The notes under the pieces: model-generated
The model's input: the letters and a program-made list of their open reading frames with translations, nothing else
Database searches by the model: none
Told to the model about the DNA's origin: nothing
From: Macquaria australasica
Taxonomy: Eukaryota > Chordata > Actinopteri > Centrarchiformes > Percichthyidae
Length of the DNA stretch: 64,000 bases
NCBI GenBank assembly: GCA_005408345.1
Contig: SEMN01000049.1
Coordinates: 1,736,001-1,800,000 of the forward strand
Direction of reading: 5' to 3'
Translations under genes and position numbers: made by a program
In this document: one piece after another, positions 15,102-28,800 of the stretch
Layout: each line of letters opens with the position of its first letter
Position numbering within the stretch: the first letter of the stretch is position 1

Positions 15102-18100
15102 AAACACACACTCAAAAAATGACCCTTCTCCCATTGTGGCATCCTGCAGAGCTGCATCTGTTAAAGGATGACTTTACTCCCTGCTGCGTGTGGCCATGAC
15201 TCAGGAGGGTTATTTTCCATGTTTGGTCTCTATTGAAGATTCTCCCAGTTGTCTTCACGTTTATCAAGCTTATTAAGCATTGGGGTGGTGCAGGGAAAAG
15301 AAGCCAGCGCCATGGCTGCATAGATGGATGGATGGATGGATGGGGCGGGAGGCAGCACCCCCCGTCGCGGCGGGCGGGGCAGGCTGTGCGGCCTGTGTGG
15401 ACTGGCCTAATGAGAGGGGCGTCCCAGTTTGGAGGCTTTCTCCTGCTCTCTCACTCTCACTGTGGCCACGGCTGCCTGTCATTAGTCGCCCGCTATCAGA
15501 GAGCATTCTGGGAAGTTGTGCCACAAGGGCCTCCATGGAGCGGCCTGTGTCTCTTTCTGTCTCACCACACTTTGGCTTTTTTCCCCCCCCTCGTTTGTTT
15601 CATTCCTGTGCTTGATCTCTCCCTGTATTTTCTCCACCATCTTTGAGTCACATTTGTCACGCTGAGGCTTGTGTCTTGACCTAACAGTAATGAGCTCTTT
15701 GCTCTGATCCAGAATTGCACTGGTCTGAGGAACTTGATCCATAATGGCTGCTTTTTTTTCCCCCTCTCAATTAGGAACTATTTATAGGTTAAAGGGCTGG
15801 CTTAGTTTTATCTGATTGGCCCTTTGACACATTTTTGTCTGCCTGTTGTGCAGGCTTTTTAAAGCACGCCTGCTCCTGTGAGAAGAGAGCATGCGTTTAG
15901 GCTTCGTTGGTGAAAGGCACTGTGTGTGGGGCACAAAGCGAGCACTGTACGGGAAAAGGAGTGGTGTCAGCCTCACGCCAACCTGCAGAGACTTCACTCC
16001 TACTGCAAGCAGTGCCAAAGTTGGCATAGATTTTACTCCTGAAAAAATATTAAGAGTCTGTTGAAGATGGACTTTAAATTTTAATACCTTAGTCTTACTC
16101 TCTTTTCTCAACCCCTCTTGGTTTGCACCTCCTTCTCTCCCCCTTTTGCTCCATGACTCTCTCTGTGTTTCTGTCTTCCAGATGTGGCTCCGGTTGTGCC
16201 AGAGCTGAACGGTGACATAGACACCAGTAACTTTGACGACATAGAGGATGATAAAGGAGATGCTGAGACCTTTCCTCCACCCAAAGCCTTTGTGGGCAAC
16301 CAGCTACCATTTGTCGGCTTCACTTACTTCAAGGAGGACCAGTGAGTGTTTATACTTATATGTTTTTTGATACTGGGATTTTATGTAGATTTTCACGAGA
16401 ACAAAGTGTAGCTCTCGTGTGGGAACTTTTCTGAGGGCCTCTAGACTCAGGAAACACAGGTTTAAGGACGATTCTATGCTTAAAATGCAAGAGGTAGAAA
16501 TAGACAGCTTCACACCTATACCTTTAATACACTCTTACACCAGTCAGACACTGTGTGCCTGTTCGAGCTCCACACTGCAGCCTTGTTCTGACAGCCCCTT
16601 TAAATGCCCTCTTTGCTTATGCTGAAGTCTAGTTTTTGAAGCCCTGGTCTCGATTGGTAGGAGAAGTAGTAAGAAACATGTTGGATTCGTGATCCTATAG
16701 AGCTTTAATCAGCAGTGTTTTAACCTCAAGGTATGTTTTTACTTTTTAGGCTTATATTCATGAAGCTGAAGGCTCAGCTACTTGTGTCTCAGCAATTTCT
16801 CTTTTACATTCACCTGACCAAACAGAGTCAAGGTCAAAACAAGTAAATGACTATCAGTCAGTGGTGGTAAAAAATAGCCGAAATTGCTGATATACAAGAA
16901 CATTGAGCAGGTAATAAAAAGTGTGGCTGTGGACAACCTTTGTTGGATTTCAGAGACACTGCATCCTTAAATGTACATTTAAGGATATACCTTTTCTGAA
17001 TTCATCTTTTTTTTTAAAAATTTAGCAGTATGTGTGGTTGCATTTTCATTTTTTCAAATTATCAACACCATGCGAGAACAGTTTACGCTAAAGGGCACAA
17101 CTGGTCTTAAAATGATCGTAAAATGGATTCAGATTCCTTGGTCATTATGCAGCCATGTGGCAGAGTCATGTAATGATTCCCAGAGATAGTTGCCCACCAT
17201 TACAAGTCCATCACCACGGTTAACAGTTGGCAACAGACAGTGTGGGTTGGAGGCATCCTTTGGGTTTTCTCTGAAGGTAAACCCATCCAGATGTATGAAG
17301 AAGCCTGAAAGATCTTCAGACCTTGTTGCTTTTTCCACAGCGTATGGCTTCAGGTTTTGTGCTCCATGCATGAGGTATAAGTGGTTTCTGAATGGTTATA
17401 ATAATGCAAATGTGACGTTTGTCTTGATGAACATTCAGCACCCCCAATTGGGATTATGGATCTGCTTAGTGTAAAGTACGACACTTGGTTGTAGAAATGT
17501 GGACATGTGGATAGTGTTTGATGTTGCCGGGGCTGGAAAACCACCCCAGGTAAACTCAGTTACAGACATTCATGGCTCTCGTCTGTCCCTCTTCTCTCTC
17601 TCAGGCTGCTGAGGGGAAACAACAACTGCTCTGTGGAGAATTCAGAGGACAGTAAGGACAACTGTGAGGATAAGGAGTATTGCTCGGACAGTAATAAAGA
17701 GGTAGGTGTGTGAGTGCTCTTATTGTGCTAACTGGAGAGAGAAAAGACATAAATCAATAGATGGAAATGAGCATTAGATAACAGTATTTTTCTTTTCTGG
17801 TCATCTATCTGAGCAGCTGCATAAAAAGCTTAATCAGCTGGAGGAGCAGCTCGACCATGAGATGCAGGCCAAAGATGAGCTGGAGCACAAGTGCAAGTAC
17901 GACTGGACAAATAATGCAAATACCGGTCCTGACATTACAAACATGTTACTATTACTGAACACTTTTCATTCATGATGAAGAATCCCATTCAAGCAATGGA
18001 TCACCAAAACTTTGGGTTAAAGAGTTCAAATTTTTACCATGAAAATGAACACGTAACCATCCAATTTCCAATCCAACATTTTAAAGGTTGTGCATGTAGC

Positions 18101-21100
18101 ATGTTTACATTGATCATGACCACATTCATTGGTATAACTGCTATTAACTAAACAGGCCATCACTGAGAAGACTGGCATTCGTGTTGTTTTCCATCCATTG
18201 GATAAGGCAGCTTTACACAACAGGAAGTGACATCACATCCTGCAAAACTGAAGTTTTCAGAGTTTCTGATATTTGTAGAAAAGAAAGGAAAAAAACCAAC
18301 ATGTTGCATCAGCAAAGTGAAAAAACAATTGGATGGTGATCTGGTGTCTGTATCTGGTGTATGTCAACACCCATTAGTTATGTTTGAAAATGTTATAAAT
18401 TTCAATTGTGGTATAAATTAGCATATAACTGAAGAAAAACTGAATATCTGGAAACATGTACCTATAGTGATTATAACAGAACAACATGCAGGTGCCTCTT
18501 AATTCAGAGATTTGTGGGAAGAAGTCTGCAATAAATCTGTTCTTTTCCCCCAGAAATGCCACAAACCGTTTAGACAAGCTGGTCAAAGAATTAGACAAGG
18601 AGGTAAGATGTCATTTCAACCATGTACCTGATATGATAAAGTAGATTAGAGATCATTCCACTCACATTGCTTGTGATTTCCTCTCTGATTAGATGAGTAG
18701 CAGGCAGAAAGTCGAGGCCTCGCTGAGGCAGCTGGAGAGAGAGCGAGCTCTGCTGCAGCACCAGAGCGCCGAGAACCTGCGCAAGGTGGAGATTGAAACG
18801 GACAGAAAACGCAGCCTGGAGAACGAATGTGAGGGAAATATCGTGACTAAACATTAGGGCTTGAAACTCCTGAATAAGCTAAAAAAATGCATTTCTAACT
18901 CTTGAAATGTCATGGGATTTCGTTGTACACAGAGAAATCAGCCCAGTCAGGCGACAGTATGTTTATGTAGGTCTCATTTTCATATATTTCACTTATAAAA
19001 TTGGTCCAACATTGGTCTGACTCTTAAACTTAGAAAAACATTGTAATAAACCACACGGATATCTGGGAGCTCTGCATCCCACTGTTTATATTACAGTATA
19101 TATATGTATGGTTGCATGTGCTGGCTATCATTGGGTGGATCGTGGTATTTCCAGGGTCCACTGAATGTGTCATATCAAATACTGCATTAACTCTTTTATT
19201 TGTCTTTATTCACCCTATAGTGAACAACCTGAGGGACCAGCTAGAGGATCTTAGGAAGAGGAACCAGAATTCCCAGATCTCCAATGAGAAGAACATCCAC
19301 CTGCAGAGACAAGTGAGGGGGGCACTTTTGAACTTTACCTAACATAGCTTTACATACCTTTCTCTTTCTTCTATTGATCCTTTTTCATAATGCTTCACTG
19401 TTTCAAAAGCGTTCGAACTTACAGTATGTAAATCAAATATGCTAATTTAATAATCCATATTTAAGCGAGCTCATTATTCTTCTGCTTTTTAATTTTGCTG
19501 CTGCACTGACCCATTTTTGCCTGCAGGGAAAAGTTTCATCCTGTCTGTTTCTCGTCTGCAGCTCGAGGAGGCGAACGCTGTGCTTCAGGCTGAGCAGGAG
19601 GCGTCAGCGCGGCTGAAGAAGAGTCAGGCAGAGGCGCAGAAACAGGCTCAGAGCCTGGAGGTCAGCCTCAGGGAGATGCAGGAAAAGTGCAGCCAGCTGG
19701 AAAACGGCAAGATGGAGCTGGAGAAGCAGCTGATGGGGCTGCAGGCCGAGCTGGAGGAGGAGAGGAGAGATCGCAACCTCGGGACAGAAACTATTTCTGA
19801 CCTGCAGGGTGAGACGTGGCTCTCTGTTACACTTTACATTACATTAATAAATATTAAAATGCACTGAATAAGTAGCTCCAAGAAGTTCAAAAGCAAGACT
19901 GTGTAGCTCTTGAGAGAACAAATATTCTTTCTTCTAACATTCTTCATCTTACAAATGACAAGTTTGTAAGTAATTTATAAGCAATAAAACACACCGTTGT
20001 CATTCAGAGGTTTTGTTGCTACAGCTTTACTTTATAGTAGTTTATGGTAGATAATGTTAGCAAACTATAGAGAAACATTGCTGTATAACAGACGATAAAG
20101 GAGTCTGTTTGCTGACTTTACACTACTGTTACAATAGCTTAGCCTTTTAGCTAACCACTAAACATTATACCATAACTGTCAGTTGTAGCCACAGTGGCCG
20201 CTGTTCAACAGAAGTTCCATTTTTATTTTATGTGTTTATACACAAAGCCTGCACACAGTGGTTGGAAATTAACAATAAGCTGGAAGAAAAATGCTGTTAA
20301 TATGTGGCTGTTAAATTTTATTACAATAATCACCACCTTAGCAACCAGCCAACCATTATTTACAAAACTTTTATATTCTAAACTTTAATGTATTAATTAA
20401 AATGTTAAAAGGTTAGCAAAGTTAGCATTTACCAGTCAAAAAGGTTAATTCACTGCCTCAACTGCAAGTAATCAAACTGTGATCTTCATGGGCTCATTCA
20501 AAGCTACTGCAGTAAACATCTCCTCAGTAGCAGGAAAAAGGCATTACACAACTTGGAGCTGGAGGCTGGACAGGGGTATTAGATGTGAATTATTTTGGAC
20601 CAGGCCTTGGGAAATATCTGATCATAGGTGGAAACATCTGTTCAAAAGGCTGAGAGCGAAGCGAGAGGCTATGAAAGCCAAAGCCCGACCAGAGCCAGCC
20701 TCGTGTGAGACGCTGTTTGGAAACTTAGACGTGCTCAGTCCGTGCAGAGAGGCCAGCCGCTGAGGTCAGAGGGGACAAACAACAGTGTTGCCTGTTTGCT
20801 GTGATGTCTCATGTTTGTTTTTCCTAGTAAAACTCTCCATGTAGGTGGAGTTAGTTTAAGGGAAAAAAAACATGGAGTGTGTTGTTTTCCTTATATCGGA
20901 GGCCGAACACGTGCAGGAGCGTTATGTAATGTGTCATCTAGGATCATGTAGTTCAGGTGCATTTTCTGCACTAAAAGTCCTCCTATATTCTTTCTATAAT
21001 TTCTTTATCATTTCCTTTCCCTATTACTCCACCTCAGGGCGTATCTCTGGCCTGGAAGAAGAGGTGAAAGAGGTGAAGTCTTCTCTCTCCAAGGTCCAGA

Positions 21101-22824
21101 CTGAAAAGAAGCAGCTGCAGGAGAAGCTCAATGACCTTGAGAAGGTTGGTTGTCATTTCTAATTGCTAATTTCTAATGTGAGTTGAGAGCTGAGGCTAGC
21201 CCAAGAGATACTCCTCCCGCAAACTTCAATTCAACATTTCTAGATTACATTGTTGTCCAGCATCCCTATGAAATGATAGCCATTTGAAACCTAATATCGC
21301 CTTTTGATTTTATAGGAGAAGAGCAACCAAGAGATCGACTTGACGTTCAACCTGAGGTCGCTCCAGCAGAGTCTGGAGCAGGAGGAGGCAGAACACAAGG
21401 CCACCAAAGCCAAGCTCGCAGATAAAAACAAGATCTACCAGTCCATCGAGGAGGCTAAGTCTGGGGCCTTAAAAGGTGAGCAAGTGGGAGGACAGAAGTG
21501 TGAAAGATGATTGCAGGATGGATGAAAGCAGCAGCATAAGGTCAGTAGTTTAAACAGTATTTTATTTAGCTCACTTAACACAGATATTGAGATAATGAAC
21601 ACAAAAGAGCACAAGTATTATCATGAAAGTCAAGAAGTGGCTTCAGTTATTCTGGAGAATAAATGAAACATCACCTGAAAAAGGTGAAGGTCTGATTGAT
21701 GGAGTAGACCTTGGAAAAAAAAAAACTGCATTTCCAAATAATTCTAGGTTGTTTCCAGCGATTTGACAGAAAACTATAACAGGCTGGTCTTAAAATACGT
21801 TACTGTGCTCTGATTGGCCATTTATCTGGTGCTCCAAGCAGGTGCAACCAGAGGCAAAAAAAAAATTTTTGTCAGCACTGTGAATTGTTTTGGCGTAAAT
21901 TACCCTCCTGATGGTTTTCCTGGTCGTTCCATTCGGTTCAGAGATGGAGTGCACACTGCAGGAGGAGCGCAGCTCAAAGCTGCAGGTGGAGGGAAAGCTG
22001 CTGCAACTAGAGAAGGACCACTCCATGCTGGACTGTGACTACAAGCAGGCGCAGCACAAACTGGACGAGCTGCAGGCACAAAAGGAGAACCTTTCTGAAG
22101 AGGTGCGTCTTACTCTTTTATAAAAGCAACGGTCATTTGCCAATAGTAAGTACCTCACACTCAGTACTTGCCTATGACTTGGATTGAGCTGCAAACTTCA
22201 CCAGTACAGCATTCACAAGTACCTGCTGCTGAAAAAACTTTTTATAGTGCATCATATGCTACTATTTTTTGTGATGCCGAAGAAATCAGTTGATTCATCA
22301 ATTAATCGACTGATAGATAATTGATTTACAACAACTTTTAATACTCAATTTATTTTTTTAAAGTCATTTTTACCAAATAAAAATGTTAAACACTATGTTT
22401 GTTTCTCCATTGCGAATATTTTTATCTTATCTTTATCGCCTTGTGATGGGTATTTGTCCTTATTTTTAGACTCTTTATAGACTAACAGTTTATAATCCAT
22501 AATGAAAATAATCATTAGTTGCAGCCGTAACTCTTTGTTCTGCAGCTTCGGTTGTTCCCCAGAAATGTCAATTTAATGCCACCACTGAAAATGCTTTTGT
22601 GTGTGTGTGTTTGTGTGTGTGTTTGTGCAGGTAAAGAACCTGAGCTTGCATCTGGAGCAGGAGATCCACAAGCGGAGTCTGAGCCACAGTGACCTGAAGG
22701 CGCAGATCCAGCAGGTGTCGGTGCTCCGCTCCTCGGAGAAGCAGCTCAAACAGGAGCTCAACCACCTGCAGGACATGAAGCAAGTCCTGGAGAAACAGAA
22801 CCAGGAGCTCCGCAGGTCAGAATT

Positions 22825-22863
<39 letters not shown>

Positions 22864-25800
22864 AATAACATAATGAGCATAATGCATATTGATCATAAAC
22901 ACACAGTGCAGCTGAGTTTGTTGTAATGCTGCTGGCAAAGTGTTCTCATTCATTCATCATGTCTGATTTGAGTAAAGTGCTTTGGCTCTGCCAGGAGCAA
23001 TGATTTACAGATTGTTGATCTTGTTCCAGGGAGAAGCAGGAGGCTGGTGGCCAGCTGAAGGAACTGAAGGACCAACTGGAGGCAGAGCAGTATTTCACGG
23101 TAATTCTAACCAACGATTTTCTTTCCTTTGAGCACCTCGTCTACACACAGTAGTGACTACAACTATAAATTGATCTACAATATGGGGCTTGAATGGAAAG
23201 ATGTGAGCAGAGAAGGGGTTTATTTTTCCTGCCTCCATCCCCGACCTGTGATATGAAATTTATTGAACCTCCAACTGTCCTCCTCCAAGACCCTTTACAA
23301 GACACAGATCCGTGAGCTGAAGGACGAGTGTGATGAGAAGAATAAGCTGTGCAACGACATGCAGCGGCGACTGGCAGAGTATCAGGAGGAGAGGTGACTG
23401 TGGATTACTGTTCTCTGTTTTTCCTGACCACTCCATTTCCAGTCTAAACACTATAACAGGAGACACTACAGGACTAAAATAACCTGAGATTTGATTTAAT
23501 CGTGTTTTAAACGACATACAGAGAAAAAAAAATATGAAAGGAAACCAAAACAATAAGCACAGATTTAAAGACAAAGACAAAAAATATTAAATTAAATAAA
23601 ATGAAACAAAGTTATACATAAAATTGAAGCTTGACACATAATACAAATACTAAAAACTCATATTTTGAGGTTTTAGAGTTAAATATCAGTGGCAGTGAGG
23701 CATCCACAGCATAACACTACACAGTTAACATTTATCTGTTTTTTAAAGAATGTAACAGATTTTCCAGATAAGTGTTATTTGCCCTCTGAATTCATCTCAC
23801 AGCCAGAAAGGAGAACTTGACCTTTAACTGAATGAGTGAAGTTTAACCAGATTAGCAGCAGATGCACTACAGCCAAAGATTACTGTGGACAAGTAGTTTA
23901 TGATCCAGTGTCCTGCATTGACAAAAAGGTCATTCAAATGTTAATGTATGTCCACATGATAGGCAGTCTATTTCTGACTGTCATAATAACAGTGGGGATT
24001 TTTGTAGTTTAAAGATTTATCCAGTTCTAGCCATTTAATAATATACTAATAACAGTTCCTTCCCCTCTTCCCTCCCACAGGGACTCCCTGACAAACCAGC
24101 TGGAAGTCAGTTTGACCAAGGCGGACTCTGAGCAGCTGGCTCGCTCCATCGCTGAGGAGCAGTACTCCGACCTGGAGAAGGAGAAGATCATGAAGGAGCT
24201 GGAGATCAAAGACATGATGGCGAGACACAAACAGGAGCTCAGCGAAAAGGAGGCCACCATCAGCTCGGTGAGAGTCTATTAGATCCAGGAAGTATGTGTT
24301 GTTAAAATTCCAATATGTATATATCCAGTATGTAAGCCTTCTGCCTAAATCGTTGACTCACTTACAAAAACATTGCTCCGTAGCTCTACTAGTGCACCAC
24401 ACTGTACCTTTAATTAGATGATTAACAATTAGCTGATTGTCTTCAGCATGTGGCCCAGATGTAAAATTGACCCTGATGACAGTTGGATTAAAACTGAGGG
24501 CCAGCATTGACAACCACTGCAGTAAATCACAGTAGTTTGGATCATGCAGCATAAAAACTGTAAAAAAAAAAAGCACTGATTTACTTCTGTTTTCAAATGT
24601 GCTATATAGATTAAGTTTGCTTGCTTGTTTGCTACTGTATGCATGGATGAGACTCACCTCCACCCTGACAACCCCTTACAGCTGGAAGAGTCCAATCGCA
24701 CTCTGACGGTGGATGTCGCCAACCTGGCCAGTGAGAAAGAGGAGCTCAACAACCAGCTGAAGGACATGCAGCAACGTGAGTTTCATTTTGAATTAATGAG
24801 CACCAGATTTCTGACATTTCCCTCAGTCCTGGAAAATGTGTTAAAAAGCTGTCTTACATATCCAGATGATTTATGGGGAGAAGGCTGTAAAAATGTCATG
24901 AAACCTAGCCATTAATCGCTCCATCAGGGAACCAAGTGTCTGTAGAACGGCAGAATATTGGTTTTCAAACTTGCACTATGAGTTATGGATTACTTCTGTA
25001 AAGCTTATGTTAAGTAAAAATGCATATGAGCCTTGAATGAATATTCTTCTCTGGTATTTACACAGAGTTACAGAAAGCCAAGGAGGAGGAGAAGCACATG
25101 AACTCACTCAAAGTGTCCTTTGAAAGGCAACTGCAGAATGAAAGGACACTAAAAATTCAGGTGTGTGTCTGAGCGCCTACACAGGTCTGGAAAGCCTGGA
25201 ATATTTTCTATATTTTCAAACTTTTTTTTTTCCCACAGACAACTGTTATGTCACATCATTTGTTGTTAAGAATAATGTTCAGCTGCAGGCTTGTGTTGAA
25301 CTCTGGGCAAAATCACTGAGATCTGAAACAAGTTTAAAAAAATCTGTCTTGCAGCGACATTGATATTCCTGCAGGCTTCCCCGTGTATTTACTGAATTCA
25401 GATTGATCGTAAATAGATCTCTATAAAGCCATGTTTTTGCTCCCAGGCTGTCAACAAGCTGGCCGAGGTGATGAACAGGAGGGAGTCGGTGCGAGTTGGC
25501 CACCGAGGCAATGGCACCGAGGTGCACAGGAAGGAGAAGGAGAACAGGAAGCTGCAGCTGGAGCTGAGAGCGGAGAAGGAGAAACTGAACAGCACCATCA
25601 TCAAATACCAGCGAGAGATGACGGAGATGCAGGCGGTCAGTATGCAGACACTGCACACCAGCATACCAACAAATGGCATACCGTGAATATATACTGTTTC
25701 TGTGGGATACAGATGACTATAATGGCGAGATCTGTCGGTTACAAACTTTAAATTACTACATCTGCGGGGAATTAATAAGCTTGTTAATCAATAGTCCTGC

Positions 25801-28800
25801 CCAGTGAGTCATCAGTCACTTTTCCGGGGAATGAGATCACATTTAAAGCCACTCCAGACGTGTAGGAGGAGAATTCCTATTGGTTGACAGCAGGGGCCAG
25901 AAAACATGCAACCTTTATCTTTGGAATAATATATTTACAGCGTAGGGGTGTCACTGATTTTTGCCAAGGCAATATAAATATTTTGTGCACTATTCTTCCA
26001 ATTTAAAGACCTGTTCCAATACATAAAGCAGTCCAAGAAACTGAATAAACATAATTTCCTTTCAGATTGTGTCATTGCAAATTCAAGTATTTAGGTGTTT
26101 GAATTACTCTTTGCAAAGCTAACTTCCTGCCTCTTGTAACAACTCTTTCAATTCCTTACTCACATTCTCATTAGGGGGGAGAATCAGTGCTGTTAAAATC
26201 AATGTTTTACCCAGATTCATATATTTATTTTATATTATCTTTCTTTTGTAACATAAACAAACATACTTCATCATTTGAGCCCATATCCAAATTTGCAACT
26301 GGGTTGGCACTTTGTTGAAATGGGGTTTAAAATGTTCAACACATTATTACAGACATTATAATTTGTTCAGTAAACTATAGAAAAGACCTTCAACTGCATT
26401 TAAAAACCTGTTGATGTCCTGTCATTCAGCTGATAGCAGAAGAGAGCCAGGTGCGTCTGGAGCTTCAGATGGCGTTGGACAGTAAAGACAGCGACATCGA
26501 GCAGCTTCGTTGCCAGCTCACCTCCCTCAGCGTTCACTCTCTGGACTCCACCAGCATCAGCAGTAGCAACGACCTGGACATGGGTGACGGATACCCAGGT
26601 AGACAAAAGAGACTTCCTCTCGCACTCATCGTCATATAATTTGGCACCAACGTGTACATTAAAATGCTCAAAGCCAGTTCAGTAAGCAAATGCACTTCTG
26701 CATGCACTTCCTGCGTTCCTTTCTCCAGTCTCTCTTCCTGAGTTCTTGATGTTTCCTTTGTTTTCTCTTTGAGTCTCTTTGTCTTTTGACCTTTTTCCTC
26801 TTATTTCACCTCAACTTCTCTTCTCGGCACAGTGCGCATTACTCACTCCCACACCTCAGAATCAATGTCCTTCACCTACCAGCGCACACACAAATCTGTC
26901 TGCATCGACACCCGACCCGACCTTCACTCGGCTCGCACTCTCTTTGACTCTGACTCTGAGGATGAAGAAGAACATGACGGGCGGGTGGAGCAGGGCCACC
27001 GTCCCCTGGCCCTCACCTACGAACAGCCCCCTGAGGCTGAACCTGCAGGTGACCCTGCATGGCGCTTCAAACCTAGGATGCGGTGAAAATGAAAACTGAA
27101 ATTGACCTAATAATGGTTTATAACATTTATTCATCAACATATTTCCACTGTTTTAAAATTTGAGGCAATTACTAATTCCTAAATTAATGAAATTGAGAAC
27201 GCAATACTCTCAACCCTGGTTCAACCCTGCAAAGTTTCCGCTAATCCCTCCACTCTGTTGACTCTGTCTCTGCTGTGCTTTAATCCTTTTTAATGTTCAC
27301 TGGACACGTTAATACTCACAGCTTGATGCTGGCCTGCTTTGTTCAGAGTTATTCTGCTGCAAAAAATATTTTTCCAAGAGTGAAGTTCGTGTGTGGAGTT
27401 TTTCCTTGGCTAAAAATAAAAAGCTTCCCATTTCAGTTTATTTTTCCTCACCAGACACCTGCCATATTTTGTGCTGGAGATTCCTAATAATCCGTAGAGC
27501 TCCCACTGAATAGTCTGTTGTTGAAACCAAGTAGCAAGGCTTCCTGCCACTTGCCCTTTGGTTTTTAGCGAGGAATCATTTCCTCTCCAAGTGATGAGTG
27601 TCTGTTTAAGCAAAATGCCACCAAGTTTCGAAATGTCAAGGTGTTCTTTTAAGTGGTTTGCATGATTAAAGGCTGCTCTGCTGCTCTCCTCTTTGTGTTA
27701 ACATCTTCCTGTTTTTTTCTCTACAAACTAGACTCCAGGCTAGAGGGCTGGATTTCACTTCCTACCAAGAACACAAAGCGGTTTGGCTGGGACAAAAAAG
27801 TAACGGATCTACCATTATTTCTCCTATCTACAGATTTGTTTACTTAGTAATCACCATTACCGTTGAGTCATTTCCCCCTCTAACCTTTTGGCCCTGGTTT
27901 CCCTTGCCTTTACAGTATGTAGTTGTGAGCAGTAAGAAGATCCTGTTCTACAACAGCGAGCTGGACCGAGAGCAGGCCAACCCTTTCATGACCCTGGACA
28001 TCGAGTGAGTCATTTAAAGCAGGGATTGAACATGTAACACCAAGAGTTAATAATAATGGTAAAATGTATGTATAGAGCACTTTTTTAAACAATAGTTACT
28101 ACTAAGAGTCTACATGCTAGTGGCTCTATGAGACTGTACTTAGGCACAGAGGCGCTAACAAGCTCACATGACAATGCTGATGGCGCTAGATGAAAAGTTA
28201 AGGGCTCACCAAAGTTATTACAATTCATCCTGAAGGGGGCGTAAATGTGCGTACCAAATTTCATGGCAATCCACCCAATAGCTGTCATGACATTTAACTA
28301 AAGACCAAAAATGTGAACCTCATGGTGGCGCTAGAGAAAAAGTCAGGGGGATGGTCTGGACCAAAGTGGTGGACAGACTAAGCGGCCACACTGATGTTGC
28401 CGTCCTAGGAGCCATGCCGCTAGTGTGGCTAAGAACAGAAATAAGAGACACCAACAAAAATAAGATAAAATACAAAATAACTTCTTAAAAAAGCACTGTA
28501 AAAAACAATCAGTGGGTAAAAATGAACAGAGTAAAATTATCTGATAGAAGTAGGATTTGAGAAGTCCTTTAAAGAGGAAACTGACTCAACTTAGCATATC
28601 TTGCCGCTGCTACACATTATATTTTTCACCTGAAGCTGTGCATTACTGATACTTTGAGCCAATGTCTTTCAAGACATTCTAGTTTAGATACAATATGTTA
28701 AATCTCTCTTCACCCAGAATAACAATTGCAGGTATTATTCTGGGTCAACACTTAACTCTTCCATTTGTCTCCCTCCTACAGCAAGCTGTTTCATGTCCGA

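Noticed and set aside
15233..15646. Overlapping ORFs of 87-137 aa on both strands
   Set aside because: Located in rock2 intron 8 over a GC-rich and GATG-repeat stretch, with no domain, and frames on both strands are equally open.
20479..20763. A 94-aa ORF in rock2 intron 15 with a charged C-terminus
   Set aside because: Exons 15 and 16 join in frame without it, it lacks suitable splice signals, and no family is recognisable.
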